Positions 15,933-23,950 of a stretch of DNA of 64,000 bases are shown piece after piece. The DNA comes from Pelomonas sp937871895. GTDB taxonomy: Bacteria > Pseudomonadota > Gammaproteobacteria > Burkholderiales > Burkholderiaceae_C. Under the pieces are notes generated by a model. That model worked only from the letters and a program-made list of their open reading frames with translations. It did not search any database and was not told the DNA's origin. The translations under genes were made by a program, and so were the position numbers. Location: NCBI RefSeq assembly GCF_046348265.1, contig NZ_JAXMEO010000013.1. One strand, written 5' to 3'. Position 1 is the first letter of the stretch. Every line of letters starts with the position of its first letter.

Positions 15933-16622
15933 ATGCAACCCAAAACGCTGGCTTTGGTCGACGACGACCTCGACTACGCGGAATACCTCACGCAGGACCT
16001 GCGAGAGCGTGGCATCGCGGTGCGCCGCTTCGACGACAGCAATGCGCTGCTGGCCGACCCCGAGGCCTTTGACTTCGAGTTCTACCTGATCGACCTGATG
16101 CTGCCCGGCGTGCAGGGCACCGAGCTGATCAAGATCCTGCGCCGCCGCACCGAGGCGGGCATCGTGGTTGTTTCCGGGCGCCTTGGCCCCGAGGTGTTTG
16201 GCGAGGTCATCACCGCCGGGGCGGACATGTACCTCGTCAAGCCCGTGCAGTTCGAGCAGGTGGCACTGGCCATCGGCGCCGTGCAGCGCCGCGTGGTGCG
16301 GCCCGGCTCGGCCGACAGCCTCTGGAAGTTCGATGCCGCTGCCGGCGAGCTGATTGCGCCTGATGGCATCCGCATCCAGCTCAGCGATGCCGACCAACTG
16401 CTGATCGAGTGCTTTGTGAAGGCCGACGGCCAACCCGTGACCCGCGAGGCGCTGCTGGCCTGCCTGGGCCGCGAGGCCGGCGCCTCCGAGGCCGACGACG
16501 GCCTCTCTGCCACCATCTACCGCCTGCGCCGCCGCATCGAGCGCGCCACGCCCATGCTCGTGCCCCTGCAAAGCAAGTCACGCGTGGGCTATGTCTTCAA
16601 GGCCCCACTGCAGCGGGTTTGA
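15933..16622 (+). CDS. OmpR/PhoB-type response regulator
   Basis: A 229-aa two-domain response regulator. The receiver domain (1-118) has the acidic pair in VDDDLD, the phospho-acceptor Asp54 in LIDLMLPG, Ser/Thr switch region VVVSG and the conserved Lys in YLVKPVQ. The C-terminal winged-helix domain (about 130-226) ends with the typical RLRRRIE...SRVGYVF pattern. The ATG at 15933 begins directly with the receiver fold, so upstream in-frame codons were ignored. No histidine kinase is immediately adjacent. The nearest is the PAS kinase 1.3 kb downstream on the opposite strand, which may or may not be the partner. Confidence 0.92.
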   Translation: MQPKTLALVDDDLDYAEYLTQDLRERGIAVRRFDDSNALLADPEAFDFEFYLIDLMLPGVQGTELIKILRRRTEAGIVVVSGRLGPEVFGEVITAGADMYLVKPVQFEQVALAIGAVQRRVVRPGSADSLWKFDAAAGELIAPDGIRIQLSDADQLLIECFVKADGQPVTREALLACLGREAGASEADDGLSATIYRLRRRIERATPMLVPLQSKSRVGYVFKAPLQRV

Positions 16623-16736
16623 GCGCGTTGTGCCTCAATCTGCCCATGCCTGCCCAAGCCCGCCCATGGGCGTTCTGACGCCACGCCGTAACGCGCCCGG
16701 GCCTATGCTTTCGCCATCCCACTGCCCCTTGTCCTC

Positions 16737-17891
16737 ATGAAGTTGTTGTCGCTCTTCTTCCTCGCGGTCGCACTGGCGGCGCTGGTCGTCTTCTTGCTGC
16801 GCCGCAAGCAAAGCCGCGAGCGCGCGCAGGAACGCGAGCAGCGCGAGGCCCTGGCCCTGGTCGAGGCTGCCCGCATCGCCGCTGAAGCCAAGCGTGCTGC
16901 GGCGGAGAAGCAGGCGGCGGAACCTGTTGCTGAAGCTGCTACCCCGCCCGCCACTGAACCAGATGCAGAGGCGGTCGCGGCCGCGCAAGCTGCTGAAGAA
17001 GCGGCTGCCCAGGCTGCCGAACGTGAAGCTGCCGAGCGCCTGGCAGCGGAACAAGCCGAGGCCGCACGTGCGGCGGCAGAGCGTGCTGAGGCGGAGCGAC
17101 TGGAAGCCGAGCGTGTTGCCGCAGAACGCGCTGAAGCCGAGCGCGCGGAAGCTGAACGTGTAGAAGCAGAACGTCTCGAAGCTGCACGTGCGGCAGCTGA
17201 ACGTGCCGAGGCCGAGCGACTGGAGGCTGAACGCCTTGAAGTTGAACGTCATGCCGCCGAGCAAGCCGCTGAGCAAGCCGCCGTTGAGGCCGCTGCCCGC
17301 GCTCAGCGCGAGGCCGAGGAACGCGAAGCGGCGGCGGCGCGTGCTGCTGCTGCTGCCGCCGAAGCTGAAGCTGCCGAGCGCGCCGCTGCCGAGCGCCTGG
17401 CCGCAGAGCAGGCGGCCGCCCAAGTCGCCGCCGCTGCTGCCGCCCAAGCAGCTGCTGAAGCTGCTGCGCAAGCCGCCGCCGCCCCGCCACCCACGCGGCC
17501 ACTGAGCGCCGCCGAAACGCGGGTGATGGTGGTGGACGACTCCAAGATCGTGCGCGTCAAGACCCAGCGCACCTTGACGCCCCAGGGCTACCAGGTCGTG
17601 CTGGCCGAGAGCGCCGAGGAAGCCTTGGCGCTGTTCGAGAGCCAGGCCCTGCCGCACGTGGTGATCACTGACGTGGAGATGCCCGGGCTGGACGGCTTCG
17701 AGTTCACGCGGCACATCCGTGCCACGCCGCTGCTCTCGCACCTGCCGGTGATCATGATCACCTCGGCCGACGACCGGCGTGAGGCCGCTGAAGCCGCAGG
17801 CGTGACGGTGCTGCTGGGCAAGCCCTACCCGGAAGAGACGCTGCTGGCCCACATCGAGGCCTTCCGCAGCGCGGTGCAGCTGCCCGTCTGA
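16737..17891 (+). CDS. Membrane-anchored Ala/Glu-rich coiled-coil protein with C-terminal receiver domain
   Basis: A 384-aa protein of unusual layout. One N-terminal membrane helix (residues 3-21, LLSLFFLAVALAALVVFLL) is followed by a basic stop. A roughly 230-residue low-complexity region built from AERAEAERLEAER-type repeats should form a long coiled coil. A canonical response-regulator receiver domain occupies about residues 262-384, with the VVDDSK acidic pair, phospho-acceptor Asp312 in ITDVEMPG, and Lys in LLGKPY. There is no output domain. It could position a phosphorylatable receiver away from the membrane, as a scaffold or polar-localisation factor. It lies between an OmpR-type regulator and a convergent PAS kinase, whose stop is four bases away. 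Confidence 0.82.
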   Translation: MKLLSLFFLAVALAALVVFLLRRKQSRERAQEREQREALALVEAARIAAEAKRAAAEKQAAEPVAEAATPPATEPDAEAVAAAQAAEEAAAQAAEREAAERLAAEQAEAARAAAERAEAERLEAERVAAERAEAERAEAERVEAERLEAARAAAERAEAERLEAERLEVERHAAEQAAEQAAVEAAARAQREAEEREAAAARAAAAAAEAEAAERAAAERLAAEQAAAQVAAAAAAQAAAEAAAQAAAAPPPTRPLSAAETRVMVVDDSKIVRVKTQRTLTPQGYQVVLAESAEEALALFESQALPHVVITDVEMPGLDGFEFTRHIRATPLLSHLPVIMITSADDRREAAEAAGVTVLLGKPYPEETLLAHIEAFRSAVQLPV

Positions 17892-17895
17892 GGGA

Positions 17896-19458
17896 TCAAT
17901 CCGCGCCCTGCGGCACCACCAGCCGCAGCACCGAGCCCGACGCGCTGCTCCGTGCCAGTTCGGCGCGGCCCTGGTGCAGCTCCAGCACGCGCCGCACGAT
18001 GTAGAGGCCCAGACCGTGGGTGCCTTCACGCGCCTGTCCGGCGCGGGCGCCGCGCTGGAAGAGCCTGGCGCGCACGCCTTCGGCGATGCCCGGCCCTTGG
18101 TCTTCGACCTCGAACACGATGGCTGGCGGCTCCTCCACGTCCAGCACCCGCAGCCACACGGGCGTGCTGGCGGCTGAGTACTTGAGCGCGTTGCCGAGCA
18201 GATTGCGTACGGCGAGGCGCATCAGGCTCATGTCCATCAGCGCGGTGCGTGTGCTGCTCTGGCGTTCGATGCGGACGCGCGCGCGGGCCTCGCGCGGCAG
18301 GTCAGCCAGGCAGACGGCGATCAGGGTGTCGATGTCGGTGTCCTGCGCGGCAACGGACGCCGCGCCGGCCAGCGAGGTGGCCGCTGCCAAGGTGTTGTCC
18401 ACGCCGCCCAGCACCTGGCTGATGACGGCCTCGGCCCGGGCCAGGCGTTCGCGCAGCACGGGGGCGGCCTGGCCTTCGAGGGCGGTGCTGGCGCTTTGCA
18501 GCGCCGCACTGGCACTGTTGAGCGGCAGGCGCACTTCGTGGGCCAGCACGTCGAGCATCTCGGAACGCTCGTGCAGCAGGCGCCGCAGCTCTTCGGCATG
18601 GTGTTCGATCTCGGCGCGCAGGCTGCGTTCGCGCGTCAGTTCGCTCTGGCGGCGCAAGTCGTCGGTCACGTCCACCAGGGAGGCCAAGGCGCGCAGCGGC
18701 TGGTGCTGGGCGTCGTACTCGGTGGTGGCCGACATCAGCACGTCGCGCAATTGCCCATCAGCACAGCGCAGCTGCAAGGCCTGCTCGTTGCAGCCGCCGT
18801 CCTGCCACAGCAGCGGCAGCTGGCGCACGATCAGCGCGGCGGCGCTGTCGGCCGGCATGAAGGCGGCCAGTGGGCGGCCGATGACCTCGTCCCGCGTGTA
18901 GCCGAAGTGACGCAGCCAGAGGTCACTGACCGCTAGCAGGTGGCCATGGGTGTCGACCGAGTGGAGCAGGGCGGGCGTGGACTCGTAGAGCGCGCGCAGG
19001 CGCTGACGGTGGCCTTCCAGCTCGGCCCACAGGCGGCGCTGGGGCGTGACGTCCTGGAAGCTGCCCACCAGGCGCACGGTTTGTGCGCCCGCCGGGGTGG
19101 GCTCGCGGTCGGCCTCGCCCTGGCAGCGCACCCAGATGCGGCGGCCGGTGGCGGTGATGAGGGGCAGCTCCAGGTCCCAGGCGTCGCCGCTGGCGATGGC
19201 CTGATCGAGCGCGGTCTGGATGGCGAGGCGGGCCTCGGGGGCGAAGCAGCCCAGGGCCTCGCGCTGGCTGGGGCGGTGGCCGGGCGGCAGGTCGTGCAGT
19301 CGGCAGGTCTCGTCGCTCCAGCTGATCTCGCCCGTGGCGAGCTCCCAGATCCAGCCGCCCACGCGCGCCATGCGGCCGACGCGGGCGAGCAGGGGGCTGG
19401 CGTCCGGCCGCTCGGGGCTGGGTGGGGTGGGCGCAGTGACTGGCATGCCAAGCGTCAT
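17896..19458 (-). CDS. PAS-domain sensor histidine kinase
   Basis: A 520-aa kinase with no membrane segment. Two PAS-like domains occupy about residues 25-140 (with a PAC-like GSFQDVT end) and 150-268 (ending ASLVDVTDD). A short coiled coil leads to the H-box LDVLAHEVRLPLN with phospho-accepting His307. The HATPase domain (about 400-518) shows the N-box RNLLGNALKYS, G1 DQGPGI and G2 GTHGLGLYIV. The H-box HEVRLPLN departs slightly from HE(L/I)RNPL. The first ATG has a Shine-Dalgarno that is too close; the ATG 12 bases further in (19446) is an alternative. The cytoplasmic PAS domains suggest an internal or redox cue. The partner may be the receiver protein encoded convergently. Confidence 0.9.
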   Translation of the reverse strand: MTLGMPVTAPTPPSPERPDASPLLARVGRMARVGGWIWELATGEISWSDETCRLHDLPPGHRPSQREALGCFAPEARLAIQTALDQAIASGDAWDLELPLITATGRRIWVRCQGEADREPTPAGAQTVRLVGSFQDVTPQRRLWAELEGHRQRLRALYESTPALLHSVDTHGHLLAVSDLWLRHFGYTRDEVIGRPLAAFMPADSAAALIVRQLPLLWQDGGCNEQALQLRCADGQLRDVLMSATTEYDAQHQPLRALASLVDVTDDLRRQSELTRERSLRAEIEHHAEELRRLLHERSEMLDVLAHEVRLPLNSASAALQSASTALEGQAAPVLRERLARAEAVISQVLGGVDNTLAAATSLAGAASVAAQDTDIDTLIAVCLADLPREARARVRIERQSSTRTALMDMSLMRLAVRNLLGNALKYSAASTPVWLRVLDVEEPPAIVFEVEDQGPGIAEGVRARLFQRGARAGQAREGTHGLGLYIVRRVLELHQGRAELARSSASGSVLRLVVPQGAD

Positions 19459-19525
19459 TCTCCCGATGGCCCTGCCGCTCGGCGCGGCCGACGGGGCCGC
19501 AAGCGTGCATTCCTCGGCACGGCGT

Positions 19526-20104
19526 TCAGCCGCGCCCGAACCAGCCCTGGCGCAATCCGTTGCAGTGCGCCACGCTCCAGCGGTCCACCGGCAGGCGGTG
19601 CCAGCCGCCCAGCGGCACCTGCTGCCAGCGCGCCTCGGTCAGTCGGCAGGTCCAGCGCTGCTCGTCGTTCTTGCGGAAGACGACCTCATAAAAGGCCTCG
19701 CGGTGGCCCAGGCGTTCGGCTCCGGGGGTGTCGGGTGGCAACTGGCGCAGCGGTGGGCTGGGCCAGCGCTGCGGGCTGCTGCGGTCACCCTCGTTGTGGG
19801 CCAGCCAGAGCGTGCGCCAGGCGGTGCTGCCGTACTGGCAGCGCTCCAGCTGGCCACCGTCGGGGTGCTCGGCCAGGCGCCGACCGGTGATGGGCACGCT
19901 GGCGGGCAGGTCGCGGCACCAGTCGGACGAGGTCTCCTGCTGCAGGCGCTCGACCTCGATCTCCAGCCGCCAGGTGATGCGCTCGGCCTCGACCAGCTCG
20001 CCATGCGGGCGCAGCAGCCACAGCAGGGCGATCAGGCACAAGCACAGGAAAACGCCGAACTCGCGCCGGCGGCGACGTTTCTCGGCAGGGTTGTCACCAA
20101 ACAT
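19526..20104 (-). CDS. Hypothetical membrane-anchored protein, 192 aa
   Basis: No family is recognised. An arginine-rich N-terminus (EKRRRRREF) precedes a single membrane helix (residues about 17-33, GVFLCLCLIALLWLL), giving an inside-out topology with an exported C-terminal domain. The exported part holds four cysteines (DWCRDL, ERCQYG, WTCRL, AHCNG), consistent with two disulfides in the periplasm, and many tryptophans. Codon bias looks like that of its neighbours. It faces a small divergent membrane-protein gene across 74 bases. Function unknown. Confidence 0.65.
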   Translation of the reverse strand: MFGDNPAEKRRRRREFGVFLCLCLIALLWLLRPHGELVEAERITWRLEIEVERLQQETSSDWCRDLPASVPITGRRLAEHPDGGQLERCQYGSTAWRTLWLAHNEGDRSSPQRWPSPPLRQLPPDTPGAERLGHREAFYEVVFRKNDEQRWTCRLTEARWQQVPLGGWHRLPVDRWSVAHCNGLRQGWFGRG

Positions 20105-20178
20105 GTGGGGTGCATTTTCCCAAGCAGCCGGCGGTATTCCCGGGGCTGAGGCGCTCGGCGTGTGGTGACAATGCCGCC

Positions 20179-20391
20179 ATGAAGGTTTTCTACTGGTTGA
20201 TGGCGCTCCTGATTCTCGGAACGTTCATCCCCTCGGCGTTCTACCTGGCCTTGTTCCTGTTCACCGGCGATGACCGGGCATTGGAGCGAGCGCGCAAGCT
20301 CTGGAACCTCTCGCGCGTCTTCACGCTGTTCGGCGTGAACATCCTGATCTGGGGCCACGTGCTGGTGGCAGCCTGGTCGCTGTTCCGCTGA
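20179..20391 (+). CDS. Small two-helix membrane protein, 70 aa
   Basis: A 70-aa protein with two predicted membrane helices (about 5-25 and 47-66) joined by a charged cytoplasmic loop (GDDRALERARKLWNLSR). The ATG at 20179 was chosen because it begins directly at the first helix (MKVFYWLMALL); in-frame codons further upstream would add a non-hydrophobic tail. No family is recognised. It is divergent from the 192-aa membrane-anchored protein and convergent with the HDOD gene, 20 bases from that stop. Confidence 0.65.
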   Translation: MKVFYWLMALLILGTFIPSAFYLALFLFTGDDRALERARKLWNLSRVFTLFGVNILIWGHVLVAAWSLFR

Positions 20392-20411
20392 ACGTGGCCA
20401 GCGGGCCGGCC

Positions 20412-21287
20412 TCAGGTCGCGTCGAAGATCGGCCCCAGGGCCTCTTCCCACTGCTCCAGGTCGGTCCATTGCAGGTGCAGCCAGGCCATGGCAGCGGCGT
20501 GGTTGGCAGCCCAGTCGGCGTCCTCTGACAAGCCTTCGTGGCGGCGCATCAGCCACTCGGCAATCAGGCCGGCGGCAATGAGGGCGTGCACGTCGGGGTC
20601 TACATCCTTGGCGCCGAGCGCGCTGAAGTCGTGGTGCAGCCGCACGGCGGCCATCAAGAGCGGTGGCAGGTTCCAGACCCGCACGACGAGGGCGCCCACA
20701 ACCGCATGGTCGGTGCGGTGGTTGGCGTTCTCGGTGGCGATGAAGGGGCGGTCGATGCGGGCATTGGCCTCGACCATGGTGCTGGCATAGCCCTTCATGC
20801 TCTGCAGCAGCACGGGCATGCCGACGTGCAGGAAGAGCCCGAAGCCATGCGCCAGGTCGCGCGACATGCCCGGCAGTTGCTGGGCGATGAAGTCCATCGC
20901 CGCCGCGCGCTTGGCCGAACGCTCCCAGAAGCGCGCGAGCTGGCGGTTGTTGACCGGGATGGCGTTTTGCACCAGGAAGCGCGACAGCAGTTGCGCCGTC
21001 TCACGCAGTCCGAGGCGCGTCATGGCCTGGCCGACGGTGGAGCAGGGCGGGCCGACCGGCTTGTAGAGCGGGCCATTGGCCATGCGGATGAGGGCGGCCG
21101 ACATGGCCACGTCCTGACTGGCAATGTGCGAGACGAGGTTCAGATCGGGCTCGGCCTGACCCATCGCCTGCTGCAGCTGGGCCAGCAGTTCAGGGCAGGG
21201 CGGGATCTGGACCTGACGGAGGTCACCCTTGGCGCGGCTGGTGTCCAGCTCGTTGCGGATGGCCTCGGTTTGACGGGGGGACGACAT
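20412..21287 (-). CDS. HDOD-domain signalling protein
   Basis: A 291-aa protein with an HDOD domain, the catalytically degenerate relative of HD phosphohydrolases used in bacterial signal transduction. Visible are the N-terminal IPPCPELLAQLQQAM, the SHIASQDVAMSAALIRMANGPLY helix pair, and a central GFGLFLHVGMPVL followed by NHRTDHAVVGALVVRVWNLP. The ATG at 21287 begins the family N-terminus (MSSPRQTEAIRNEL). The long in-frame extension upstream would overlap the lapG promoter. A TAAGAT -10-like hexamer ends seven bases before the ATG with no Shine-Dalgarno, so the transcript may be leaderless. It is divergent from the lapG-lapD c-di-GMP switch, so a link to motility or biofilm control is plausible. 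Confidence 0.85.
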   Translation of the reverse strand: MSSPRQTEAIRNELDTSRAKGDLRQVQIPPCPELLAQLQQAMGQAEPDLNLVSHIASQDVAMSAALIRMANGPLYKPVGPPCSTVGQAMTRLGLRETAQLLSRFLVQNAIPVNNRQLARFWERSAKRAAAMDFIAQQLPGMSRDLAHGFGLFLHVGMPVLLQSMKGYASTMVEANARIDRPFIATENANHRTDHAVVGALVVRVWNLPPLLMAAVRLHHDFSALGAKDVDPDVHALIAAGLIAEWLMRRHEGLSEDADWAANHAAAMAWLHLQWTDLEQWEEALGPIFDAT

Positions 21288-21360
21288 GAGAAAAATCTTA
21301 GGGCAGTGCCAAGTTTGCGCGCTGTCCAAAAGGGCTCGATGTGTACGATCCTTCACGCCC

Positions 21361-22008
21361 ATGAAGCTGCGCGCCCTGATCGCTCGTATCGCCGTGCTGT
21401 GCATGCTGCCTGTGATGGCCTGGGCGGCCTATGACGCCACGCGCGTGCTGGATGTGGCGGCCTCGCGCAGCAACAAGGTGCTGGAGCAGGCGCGGGACTT
21501 GGTGGCTTTGATCGAACGCGCCGCGCGCCTGGACGAACCGGCGCGGCTGGTGGCGGTGAACCAGTTCTTCAATCAGCGCATCGCCTTCCATGACGATGCC
21601 GAGACCTGGGGCGTGCCTGACTACTGGGCGTCGCCGCTGGAGTCGCTGGAGCGGCGCGCGGGCGACTGCGAGGACTATGCGATCGCCAAGTACTTTGCGC
21701 TGGCCGCCAGTGGCGTGCCGGTGAGCCGGCTGCGCATGGTCTATGTGCGGGCGCGGCTGGCAGGGCAGTCGCAGGCGCACATGGTGCTGGCCTACTACGC
21801 CGAGCCCAATGCCGAACCCGAGATCCTGGACAACCTGCGCCCCGAGGTGCTGCCGGCCTCGCGCCGGCCGGACCTGACGCCGGTGTTCAGTTTCAATACC
21901 GATGGCCTGTGGCAGGGTGTGGGGGCGCAGTCGCAAGGCGACCCGCTGGCCCGGCTCTCGCTGTGGCGTGACCTCGTCGCCAAAGTGCGTGCCGAGGGAC
22001 TGTTTTGA
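21361..22008 (+). CDS. lapG: LapG-type periplasmic cysteine protease (BTLCP)
   Basis: A 215-aa bacterial transglutaminase-like cysteine protease. In Pseudomonas, LapG cleaves the N-terminus of the giant adhesin LapA to release cells from biofilm and is held inactive by LapD at high c-di-GMP. A signal peptide covers residues 1-22. The triad is Cys103 in AGDCEDYA, His140 in QAHMVLAY and Asp157 in EILDN. The acidic GDCED segment matches the calcium-binding area. The ATG starts directly at the signal peptide. A TACGAT -10-like element lies 11 bases upstream and no Shine-Dalgarno is seen. lapD follows 13 bases after the stop. No LapA-like adhesin or type I exporter is in this window. Confidence 0.9.
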   Translation: MKLRALIARIAVLCMLPVMAWAAYDATRVLDVAASRSNKVLEQARDLVALIERAARLDEPARLVAVNQFFNQRIAFHDDAETWGVPDYWASPLESLERRAGDCEDYAIAKYFALAASGVPVSRLRMVYVRARLAGQSQAHMVLAYYAEPNAEPEILDNLRPEVLPASRRPDLTPVFSFNTDGLWQGVGAQSQGDPLARLSLWRDLVAKVRAEGLF

Positions 22009-22021
22009 TGGAGAAGAGATC

Positions 22022-23950
22022 ATGTCCTTGATGCGACAGGTGACCTGGCTGGTGCTGGGCGTGGCACTGGCGGCGCTGTTGGGTGCGCTGGGGGTCTCGA
22101 CCCTGAGCGCGCGCAATCTTGTGCAAAGCCAGCTCCAGCTCAAGAACGCGGACAACGCGCAGACGCTGGCGCTGGCCTTGTCGCAGCAGGGCGGCGACGA
22201 GGCCTTGATCAAGCTGCTGGTGTCCGCACAGTTCGACACCGGCGCCTACGAGCGCCTGCGCTGGCTGGGCCCCGATGGCCAGGTGCGCTTCGAGCGCGGC
22301 GAGGGCGCGCGCGAGAGCCGTGCGCCGGCCTGGTTCCAGCAGCTCGTGCCCATCAGCGCGGCCGATGGCGTGGCCCAGGTCTCGAACGGCTGGCAGGCAG
22401 CCGGTGCCGTCGAGGTGCGCAGCCACTCGGCCTATGCGAGTGACGCGCTCTGGGCCTCGTGCCGCTTGATGCTGATCTGGCTGGCCGGCGTGACGGTGGT
22501 GGCCCTGGCGGCCGCATGGTGGGCCTTGCAGCGCATTCGCCGTCCGCTCGATGCCGTGGTGGCGCAGGCCGAGGCGGTGATGGGCGGGGTCTACAACCAG
22601 GTGATGGAGCCGCGCATGCCCGAGTTCGCGCGGCTGACCCGTGCGATGAACGCGATGGTGGGGCGCGTGAAGGCCTCCTTCGATGCCCAAGCCGGGCAGC
22701 TGCTGGTGCTGCGTGACCAGGTCCATCACGACACCCTGACGCGGGTGGGCACGCGCAAGCACTTCCTGGCCGAGTTCGGCTCGGCGCTGGAGCGCGACGA
22801 AGGCCCGATGGACGCCGGCCTTTTGCTGCTGCGCCTGTGTGACCTCTCGGGCTTGAACGCACGCCTCGGGCACGCACAGACCGACGAGCTGCTGTGCGCG
22901 CTGGCCGATGCGCTCAAGGTCTACCCGGAGCGCGTGCCGGGCTGCCTGATCGGCCGGCTCAACGGCAGCGACTTTGCGCTGTGGCTGCCGGCGGCCCAGG
23001 TGATGGCCGAGACGGCCCAGGCCATTGCCGATGCGCTGCGCGCGACCCTGCCGGTGTTTGGCCCGCAGGTCCGTGTCGTGATCGGTGCGGTGGAGCTGCC
23101 GCGTGCGCGGCCGGCTGCCGTGTGGCTGGGTGAGGCCGATGCTGCGCTGGCACGCGCCGAGAATCGCAGCGCTGGCCCCGTCGAGGTGGTGGCCGAGTTG
23201 CGCAGCGTGGGCGCTCAGCAGGGCGAAGGCCAATGGCGCCAGCAGTTGCAGGACGCGCTCGCCCAGTCGCGCGGGCGCTTGGTCGAGTTCCCGGTGCGCG
23301 ACCGCACGGGCCGTGTCCTGCACCTCGAATGCCCGCTGCAACTGCAGCTCAAGCCCGATGAAGACTGGCTGCTGGCCGCCCGCTGGCTGCCGCTGGCCCA
23401 GCGCTCACGCCTGACGGCTGGCATCGACCTGCTGGCGGTGCGGCTGGCTTTGGCGGCGATCGCGGCAGACGGCGCGGCGCGTTGCGTCAACCTGGCGCCG
23501 GCCAGCCTGCAGGATGCGAGCTTCCTGCCGCAGCTGCGCGAGCTGGTGCTGGCCGCCCCGCAGGCGGCGCGATCCCTGCTGCTGGACCTGAGCGAGGCGG
23601 CGGCCACCCAGCACTTCGAGTTGCTGGTCGAGGTGGGCCGGCAATTGCGGCCGCTGGGCGTGCGCCTGGGGCTGGAGCATGCTGGCGCCGGGCTGGCCCA
23701 GGTGGACCAGCTCTTCCAGGCCGGGCTCGACTACGTGAAGCTCGATGCCGCCGTGGTGCGCGGCGTGGCCGGCGACCCAGCGCGCGTGGCCTTTGTGCGC
23801 GGCATGGTCATCATGCTGCGCAGCCTCTCGCTCAAGATCTACGGCGAAGGTGTCACCGAGGCACTGGACGCCCAGGCGCTCTGGGATTGCGACCTGGACG
23901 GCCTGACGGGCCCCTGGGTGACTGAAAGCAGCGGCTCAGAGCACCTCTGA
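22022..23950 (+). CDS. lapD: LapD-type c-di-GMP effector (degenerate GGDEF-EAL)
   Basis: A 642-aa inner-membrane receptor that binds c-di-GMP inside the cell and sequesters LapG outside it. A first membrane helix (about 7-28) leads to a periplasmic LapD_MoxY_N domain with Trp124, matching the position of the LapG-contacting tryptophan in Pseudomonas LapD. A second helix (about 149-168) and a HAMP linker follow. The GGDEF domain is degenerate (NGSDF in place of GGDEF), and the EAL domain lacks the EAL catalytic set. It should therefore bind rather than make or cut c-di-GMP. GGAG lies eight bases before the ATG. It is cotranscribed with lapG, and its last 15 bases overlap the convergent phoH gene. 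Confidence 0.9.
   Translation: MSLMRQVTWLVLGVALAALLGALGVSTLSARNLVQSQLQLKNADNAQTLALALSQQGGDEALIKLLVSAQFDTGAYERLRWLGPDGQVRFERGEGARESRAPAWFQQLVPISAADGVAQVSNGWQAAGAVEVRSHSAYASDALWASCRLMLIWLAGVTVVALAAAWWALQRIRRPLDAVVAQAEAVMGGVYNQVMEPRMPEFARLTRAMNAMVGRVKASFDAQAGQLLVLRDQVHHDTLTRVGTRKHFLAEFGSALERDEGPMDAGLLLLRLCDLSGLNARLGHAQTDELLCALADALKVYPERVPGCLIGRLNGSDFALWLPAAQVMAETAQAIADALRATLPVFGPQVRVVIGAVELPRARPAAVWLGEADAALARAENRSAGPVEVVAELRSVGAQQGEGQWRQQLQDALAQSRGRLVEFPVRDRTGRVLHLECPLQLQLKPDEDWLLAARWLPLAQRSRLTAGIDLLAVRLALAAIAADGAARCVNLAPASLQDASFLPQLRELVLAAPQAARSLLLDLSEAAATQHFELLVEVGRQLRPLGVRLGLEHAGAGLAQVDQLFQAGLDYVKLDAAVVRGVAGDPARVAFVRGMVIMLRSLSLKIYGEGVTEALDAQALWDCDLDGLTGPWVTESSGSEHL

Noticed and set aside
16770..17500. 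Long open frames on the minus strand and other plus frames across the Ala/Glu-rich region
   Set aside because: They are mirror images of the repetitive GC-rich coding sequence and have no family similarity or ribosome site.
16737..17500. CRISPR-like or tandem DNA repeat
   Set aside because: The periodicity is at the protein level with variable codons; there are no conserved direct repeats with unique spacers.
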